Positions 59,806-64,000 of a DNA stretch of 64,000 nt are shown here, one piece after another; within the stretch, counting starts at the first letter, position 1; each line of letters starts with the position of its first letter. Below the pieces are notes generated by a model that was not told the DNA's origin, did no database searches, and worked only from the letters and a program-made list of their open reading frames with translations. This stretch comes from Providencia rettgeri. Lineage in GTDB: Bacteria; Pseudomonadota; Gammaproteobacteria; Enterobacterales; Enterobacteriaceae. Both the position numbers and the translations under genes were made by a program. Where the stretch lies: positions 682,001 through 746,000 of the forward strand of contig NZ_CP017671.1 in NCBI RefSeq assembly GCF_001874625.1, written 5' to 3'.

Positions 59806-60588
59806 ATGAGCAGTATGACGGGCAAGTTCGAGCGCCCGATTTTCCGTCCACTGGGCGGTTTGTTTTTAAGTTGTCTTTTCCATGGAACACTGGCAGTCAT
59901 TTTCATCGGATGGTTTACTACTTCAATCCCGAAAACAGGGGTATTGCCACCTGCAATTTCACTACAACTCGGGGTATACCAGCTAGAGCAGCAGGCTGAG
60001 CCTGAGGTTAACCATGCGCCAAAGCAGCAAGTCACAACGCATGAAGAAGTCTTGCCAGAGGTAGTTGAAAAAACGGAAAAATTACCAGAAACTGCCATCG
60101 TGGATAATGGGACGTTAACCAAAGTTAGTGAGAAAAAGCGCCCACCGAAAAAGAAAACAGTACAAGAGAAAAAAGTGCTTGAAGAGGTTCCTACTGCAGA
60201 TCAAGAGTCCACAGTAACCTCTGCTCCCGCGTCGGGGAGTGAAGCGAGTAGTCGGGCAAATTTTTCCAGTAATGCCTCTGCTGCACTAAGCGGTCACCAA
60301 GGCTGGCAGAGTGAAGTCCATCAGCGTATTGCAAAGTCAAAACGTTACCCACGTGCGGCCCTGCGTTTCCGTTCAACTGGGGTTTCTCAGGTAAAAGTGG
60401 TTGTGGACAGTAAAGGTGAGGTTATTACTGCCAGTTTATTTAATTCATCGGGAACTAAAATATTGGACAAAGAAGCCTTAGCCACAATTTCACGTGCAGC
60501 ACCTTTCCCTATGCCACCAGAAACACTGTTGGTGGATGGGCGAGTCGAATTTGTTGCACCAATCGTGTTTGATACTACTTCGATTTAA
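59806..60588 (+). CDS. TonB-family energy transducer dedicated to the Fus-like locus
   Basis: A 260-residue TonB-like protein. The N-terminal membrane anchor is at about 17-37 (GGLFLSCLFHGTLAVIFIGW, His included as in TonB proteins). A Pro/Glu/Lys-rich periplasmic spacer spans about 55-145 (KKRPPKKKTVQEKK). The C-terminal TonB domain (about 170-256) has VHQRIAKSKRYPRAALRFRS and LDKEALATISRAAPFPMPP. The ATG at 59806 has SD GTGAGG; the GTG at 59794 is that SD. No exbBD genes are adjacent. In Pectobacterium, FusB is a TonB-like partner of the ferredoxin receptor, so a specialised role is inferred. Confidence 0.88.
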   Translation: MSSMTGKFERPIFRPLGGLFLSCLFHGTLAVIFIGWFTTSIPKTGVLPPAISLQLGVYQLEQQAEPEVNHAPKQQVTTHEEVLPEVVEKTEKLPETAIVDNGTLTKVSEKKRPPKKKTVQEKKVLEEVPTADQESTVTSAPASGSEASSRANFSSNASAALSGHQGWQSEVHQRIAKSKRYPRAALRFRSTGVSQVKVVVDSKGEVITASLFNSSGTKILDKEALATISRAAPFPMPPETLLVDGRVEFVAPIVFDTTSI

Positions 60589-60597
60589 AATTAACAG

Positions 60598-61353
60598 TTA
60601 TTTATCGGCCTGAGGAGGCTTGCTTTTGGGGGCAGGCCGCTTTGGACGGTATGGCCTAGGTTCTTTTTTTCGTCTCAGACGGGCTGGTTTAGGTTTTATT
60701 GTTGTTTTGCTAGTAAGGTCATCAGGTTCGTTTTCTTCAGGGTTATCTTCAGTATTTACCACTAATGGCGGCGGCTGTTTGTGGCCTTTCTTTTTCTTTA
60801 AACGCAATAATGTATTGGCTAAAACAAAACCGATACATAAAGCGAACAGAATAAAAATCCTTAATACATTCGTACTGTTATCTGCTTGCTGAATTTCAGC
60901 AGAAAGTAACTCGGTATCGATAGTTAAACGCAAATAGCCCTTTGGCTCTTTTGCCCCTTGGATTGGTACAACTAATTGATATTGAAAGTTTTGTAGTGAT
61001 GAATTGCCATCGATAGCTAGCCGTTCTTTTACGGTGGCGGGTTCGCCGACTTGTGTCACAAGAACGCCATTGGCAGTGTAGATGCTGGCATCTAAAATAT
61101 ACTTATCTTTTGCAATGTTATTTAAATTGGCATTAATTCGGTCTAAATTAAAATCTTTGCTGCCGGGAACAATATAATCGGATAAGCTGAAAGCGACTTG
61201 TTCTGCGAGCACGTAGGTCAATTGTTTAAACTGTTCAATTCGGTTTTGGTTTTGGCTATTACCCAAATATGAAACACCATGCATAAGTAAGGTTACCAGC
61301 GCAATGCAGATAACAATAATGACTGTTTTATGTAGCCTAAAAGTTTGTTTCAT
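60598..61353 (-). CDS. ytjB: SerB-associated membrane protein Smp (YtjB)
   Basis: A 251-residue inner-membrane protein. TM1 is at about 10-32. A periplasmic domain (about 35-165) has FKQLTYVLAEQVAFSLSDYI and KGYLRLTIDTE. TM2 is at about 165-183, followed by a long Lys/Pro/Arg-rich cytoplasmic tail. It matches E. coli Smp in layout and position divergent from serB, but E. coli Smp is 214 aa, so the tail is extended here. The function is not established. It converges on the TonB gene with a 9-nt gap. Confidence 0.85.
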   Translation of the reverse strand: MKQTFRLHKTVIIVICIALVTLLMHGVSYLGNSQNQNRIEQFKQLTYVLAEQVAFSLSDYIVPGSKDFNLDRINANLNNIAKDKYILDASIYTANGVLVTQVGEPATVKERLAIDGNSSLQNFQYQLVVPIQGAKEPKGYLRLTIDTELLSAEIQQADNSTNVLRIFILFALCIGFVLANTLLRLKKKKGHKQPPPLVVNTEDNPEENEPDDLTSKTTIKPKPARLRRKKEPRPYRPKRPAPKSKPPQADK

Positions 61354-61377
61354 TTGGTTAGTTGATGCTCTTTGTCA

Positions 61378-61400
61378 GTATATCCGTCATACTTCAGGTT
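61378..61400. repeat. ERIC end remnant
   Basis: GTATATCCGTCATACTTCAGG matches the terminal part of ERIC elements (TATACCCGTCATACTTCAAG). The central palindrome is not found nearby, so it is a fragment in the smp-serB gap. Confidence 0.6.
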
Positions 61401-61598
61401 ATCGTATTGTTAGCGGCACTTCACTACCTAAAATGAGTGATTTAAGGTATAAATTGCAGCGGTATATAAGATTTAAATAGTATACATAGTTAATCGGCGC
61501 AAAAACTAAGGCGTTGGCGTTAAGTATAGTGGCTTCGTTCGGCTACTCGCAACTCATCATTAAAATAAAGATTACATCGATTACAGGAGCTAATTTTC

Positions 61599-62576
61599 AT
61601 GTCAACGAGTTTGACCTATTGTTATTTACCCGACGAGATCCAAAAATGGCCCGGTTTGCCACTTTCTTTGAGTGGTGAAGAAGTGATGCCTCTGGATTAC
61701 CGTGCAGGTGACAGTGGGTGGCTACTATATGGCCGTGGATTAGATAAAGCTAGGATCAGTAATTTCCAACAGCGATTAGGGATCGCGATTGTGATTGTGT
61801 CCTCATGGCGTATTGATGATTACCAAGTTGTCAGAATCGCTGGGAGTATTACCCCTAGGATTAAAAAGCTCGCTGATGAATGTTTATTAGATGTGGTGCC
61901 GCTAGGGCAAATTCCACGTTTGCGTTCACCAGGTCTGTTATTGATGGATATGGACTCAACTGCCATTCAAATTGAATGTATTGATGAAATTGCTCGTTTA
62001 GCCGGTGTTGGTGAGCAAGTCGCAGAGGTGACAGAGCGTGCAATGCAAGGGGAGCTAGATTTTACCGAAAGCTTGCGCGCACGCGTTAGCTTACTAGAAG
62101 GTGCAGATGCGTCAATTCTTGACCAAGTATTGGAAACATTGCCTTTGATGCCAGGGTTGACTAATTTGGTGCGTAAACTTCAAGCCATGAATTGGCATAT
62201 TGCGATAGCTTCTGGTGGGTTCACTTTCTTTGCTAATGATTTGCAGCAGCGGTTAAAACTCGCAGCCGCAGTTGCTAACCAGCTCGAAGTTAAAAATGGC
62301 AAACTGACTGGTAAAGTCAAAGGGCCAATAGTCGATGCAAAATATAAAGCCCAAACGTTGGTCAAACTAGCTGAAAAACTGGAAATACCTATCGAACAAA
62401 CAGTGGCAATCGGCGACGGGGCAAATGACTTGAAGATGATCCGTAAAGCAGGGCTGGGTATTGCATATCATGCGAAACCAAAGGTGTATGCAAGGGCGAA
62501 GGTGGCTATTCGTCACGCGGATCTCATGGGGGTGATGTGTGTGTTGAGCGGGGGCTTGAAGCACGAGGAACGCTAA
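61599..62576 (+). CDS. serB: Phosphoserine phosphatase
   Basis: A 325-residue HAD-superfamily phosphatase, the last step of serine synthesis. The nucleophile motif is DMDSTAIQIECIDE, with motif II in IASGGFTFF and motif III/IV in VAIGDGANDLKMI. An N-terminal ACT-like domain precedes the catalytic core, as in E. coli SerB (322 aa). It is divergent from smp and followed by the second ERIC array and radA. Confidence 0.96.
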   Translation: MSTSLTYCYLPDEIQKWPGLPLSLSGEEVMPLDYRAGDSGWLLYGRGLDKARISNFQQRLGIAIVIVSSWRIDDYQVVRIAGSITPRIKKLADECLLDVVPLGQIPRLRSPGLLLMDMDSTAIQIECIDEIARLAGVGEQVAEVTERAMQGELDFTESLRARVSLLEGADASILDQVLETLPLMPGLTNLVRKLQAMNWHIAIASGGFTFFANDLQQRLKLAAAVANQLEVKNGKLTGKVKGPIVDAKYKAQTLVKLAEKLEIPIEQTVAIGDGANDLKMIRKAGLGIAYHAKPKVYARAKVAIRHADLMGVMCVLSGGLKHEER

Positions 62577-63118
62577 ATATTCGTTATATTTCGTGCTGTG
62601 GCGGTGTTGGCTGCACTCGGCTGCTTGGGTCACATACTTTTGTATGCTCCCCAAGACATCCTCTTTTGCCGCCTAGCCACAACCCGAACTATTTTGAATA
62701 TTGATATCGATATTTTATGGTTTGCGCTGTAGCGGTGTTGGCCGCGCTCGCTAACCCTAGTCACATACTGATGTATGCTCCTAGGGCTTAGCTTTACTTG
62801 CCGCCTTGCTACAACACAACCCATTTTGAATATCAAAAATATTCGTTATATTTCGTGCTGTGGCGGTGTTGGCTGCGCTCGGCTGCTTGGGTCACATACT
62901 TTTGTATGCTCCCCAAGACATCCTCTTTTGCCGCCTAGCCACAACCCGAACTATTTTGAATATTGGTATCGATATTTTATGGTTTGTGCTGTAGCGGTGT
63001 TGGCTGCACTCGGCTGCTTGGGTCACATACTTTTGTATGCTCCCCAAGACATCCTCTTTTGCCGCCTAGCCACAACCCGAACTATTTTGAATATTGGTAT
63101 CGATATTTTATGGTTTGT
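62574..63118. repeat. Tandem array of four ERIC units with 131-bp period
   Basis: Four palindromic ERIC-type units. The core CACATAC...GTATGC begins at 62631, 62762, 62893 and 63024, 131 bp apart in every case. Units 1, 3 and 4 share the inner arms CGGCTGCTTGGGT and CCCCAAGACATCCTC. Unit 2 has a different inner pair (CTAACCCTAGT and ACTGATGTATGCTCCTAGGGC) that is still self-complementary, showing paired change. Linkers alternate ATATTCGTTATATTTCGTGCTGTGG and GATATTTTATGGTTTG. The array fills the serB-radA gap; in E. coli this gap is short. Confidence 0.93.
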
Positions 63119-63166
63119 GAGATAGCAATAATCTAAAACTAAGTTAATTATCAAGAGGAGTTTGCT

Positions 63167-64000
63167 GTGGCGAAAGGGGTAAAAAGGGCGTTTGTCTGTA
63201 ATGAATGCGGGGCGGATTATCCACGTTGGCAAGGGCAGTGTAGTGCTTGCCATGCATGGAATACCATTACAGAAGTGCGTCTGGCCTCAACAAGCTCTTC
63301 ATCACGTAATGACCGTTTAACGGGCTATGCAGGGAATGCGGCTGGGGTAAGTAAGGTTCAGAAATTATCTGAAATCAGCCTCGAAGAACTTCCTCGTTTT
63401 ACTACAGGTTTTAAAGAATTTGATAGGGTGCTAGGCGGAGGCGTTGTGCCGGGTAGTGCCATTTTAATTGGCGGGAACCCGGGGGCGGGTAAAAGTACAT
63501 TATTGCTACAAACCATGTGCTTGCTTTCACGTGAAATGAAAACCCTCTATGTCACTGGGGAAGAGTCATTGCAACAAGTGGCGATGCGTGCGCATCGACT
63601 TGGTTTACCAACAGATTCGCTCAATATGCTATCCGAAACCAGTATTGAACAAATTTGTTTAACCGCGGAACAAGAACAGCCGAAACTAATGGTAATAGAC
63701 TCCATCCAAGTGATGCATATGGCCGATATCCAATCATCACCGGGCAGTGTGGCGCAAGTTCGTGAAACAGCCGCGTATCTGACTCGCTTTGCGAAAACCC
63801 GCGGTGTTGCGATTATTATGGTAGGCCATGTCACAAAGGATGGTTCACTTGCGGGGCCAAAAGTCCTTGAGCACTGTATTGACTGTTCTATCATGCTTGA
63901 TGGTGATGCCGATAACCGTTTTCGCACGTTACGTAGCCATAAAAACCGTTTTGGTGCCGTTAATGAACTCGGGGTATTTGCTATGACGGAGCAAGGGCTT
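63167..64000 (+). CDS. radA: DNA repair protein RadA (5' part, continues past the window)
   Basis: The 278 residues present carry the N-terminal zinc finger (CNECGADYPRWQGQCSAC), the Walker A GGNPGAGKSTLL, Walker B LMVIDSIQVM and the RadA-specific KNRFG motif. RadA is a RecA-like helicase that promotes branch migration in recombination. The start is GTG at 63167 with SD AAGAGGAG (63153-63160). The gene is open to the window edge; E. coli RadA is 460 aa, so about 180 residues are missing. Confidence 0.95.
   Translation, partial: MAKGVKRAFVCNECGADYPRWQGQCSACHAWNTITEVRLASTSSSSRNDRLTGYAGNAAGVSKVQKLSEISLEELPRFTTGFKEFDRVLGGGVVPGSAILIGGNPGAGKSTLLLQTMCLLSREMKTLYVTGEESLQQVAMRAHRLGLPTDSLNMLSETSIEQICLTAEQEQPKLMVIDSIQVMHMADIQSSPGSVAQVRETAAYLTRFAKTRGVAIIMVGHVTKDGSLAGPKVLEHCIDCSIMLDGDADNRFRTLRSHKNRFGAVNELGVFAMTEQGL

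Overview
The window is a chromosomal segment of a gammaproteobacterium of the order Enterobacterales, most likely a Providencia or close Morganellaceae relative. This is inferred from the low G+C content, near-E. coli rRNA, ERIC-type palindromic repeats, and a gene backbone in the same order as the E. coli 99-minute region (rsmC-holD-rimI, prfC, a BON/OsmY-type gene, yjjU-yjjV, deoCABD, smp-serB-radA). The genus is inferred; no species call is supported.

Layout. 1-3512: end of an rRNA operon (spacer with boxA and an ERIC-like hairpin, 23S, 5S, terminator). 3650-4869: a 19-copy heptamer repeat and an AT-rich gene-free stretch. 4870-13124: a histidine/phenylalanine ammonia-lyase homologue lacking the catalytic MIO tripeptide, idi, the nitrate sensor pair narXL, yedI, the LPS-core transferase waaH and a nucleoside hydrolase. 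13379-21711: an amine or amino-acid catabolic island (FAD amine oxidase, cupin, aldehyde dehydrogenase, YgfF-type SDR, APC permease and a small coupled partner) with two LuxR-type regulators. 21773-26079: an exported enterochelin-esterase-like protein with a candidate Fur box, Pho-box-preceded phoA, a GNAT enzyme and a Fur-box-preceded small membrane protein. 26192-26278: a decayed tRNA-Leu(CAG).

26417-28394 is the conserved rsmC-holD-rimI block. Between rimI and prfC lies a complete-looking carnitine (or related quaternary amine) utilisation island at 28470-37000: BCCT transporter, Rieske oxygenase CntA and reductase CntB, a semialdehyde dehydrogenase, XRE-PAS and LysR regulators, and a D-malate/tartrate dehydrogenase. 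Together these could import carnitine, release trimethylamine, and carry the four-carbon remainder through malate to pyruvate.

37213-48807 holds prfC, a BON lipoprotein, yjjU-yjjV, a CRP-site-preceded nucleoside transporter, and the deo nucleoside salvage operon. A deoP2-like promoter with two CRP sites precedes deoC. deoB and deoD are separated by seven tandem 154-bp ERIC units. 48866-50540 has a YhhY-type acetyltransferase and an unrecognised lysine-rich, AT-rich gene.

50653-60588 is a FecI/FecR-governed TonB import locus matching E. coli yddA-yddB-pqqL and the Pectobacterium Fus (ferredoxin uptake) system: M16 protease, SbmA-like ABC exporter, TonB-dependent transducer, anti-sigma and sigma factor, and a dedicated TonB. 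The transducer gene carries a frameshift in its beta-barrel part. The window closes with smp (ytjB), serB, a second ERIC array (four 131-bp units) and the 5' part of radA. No transposase, integrase, phage gene or CRISPR array was found.
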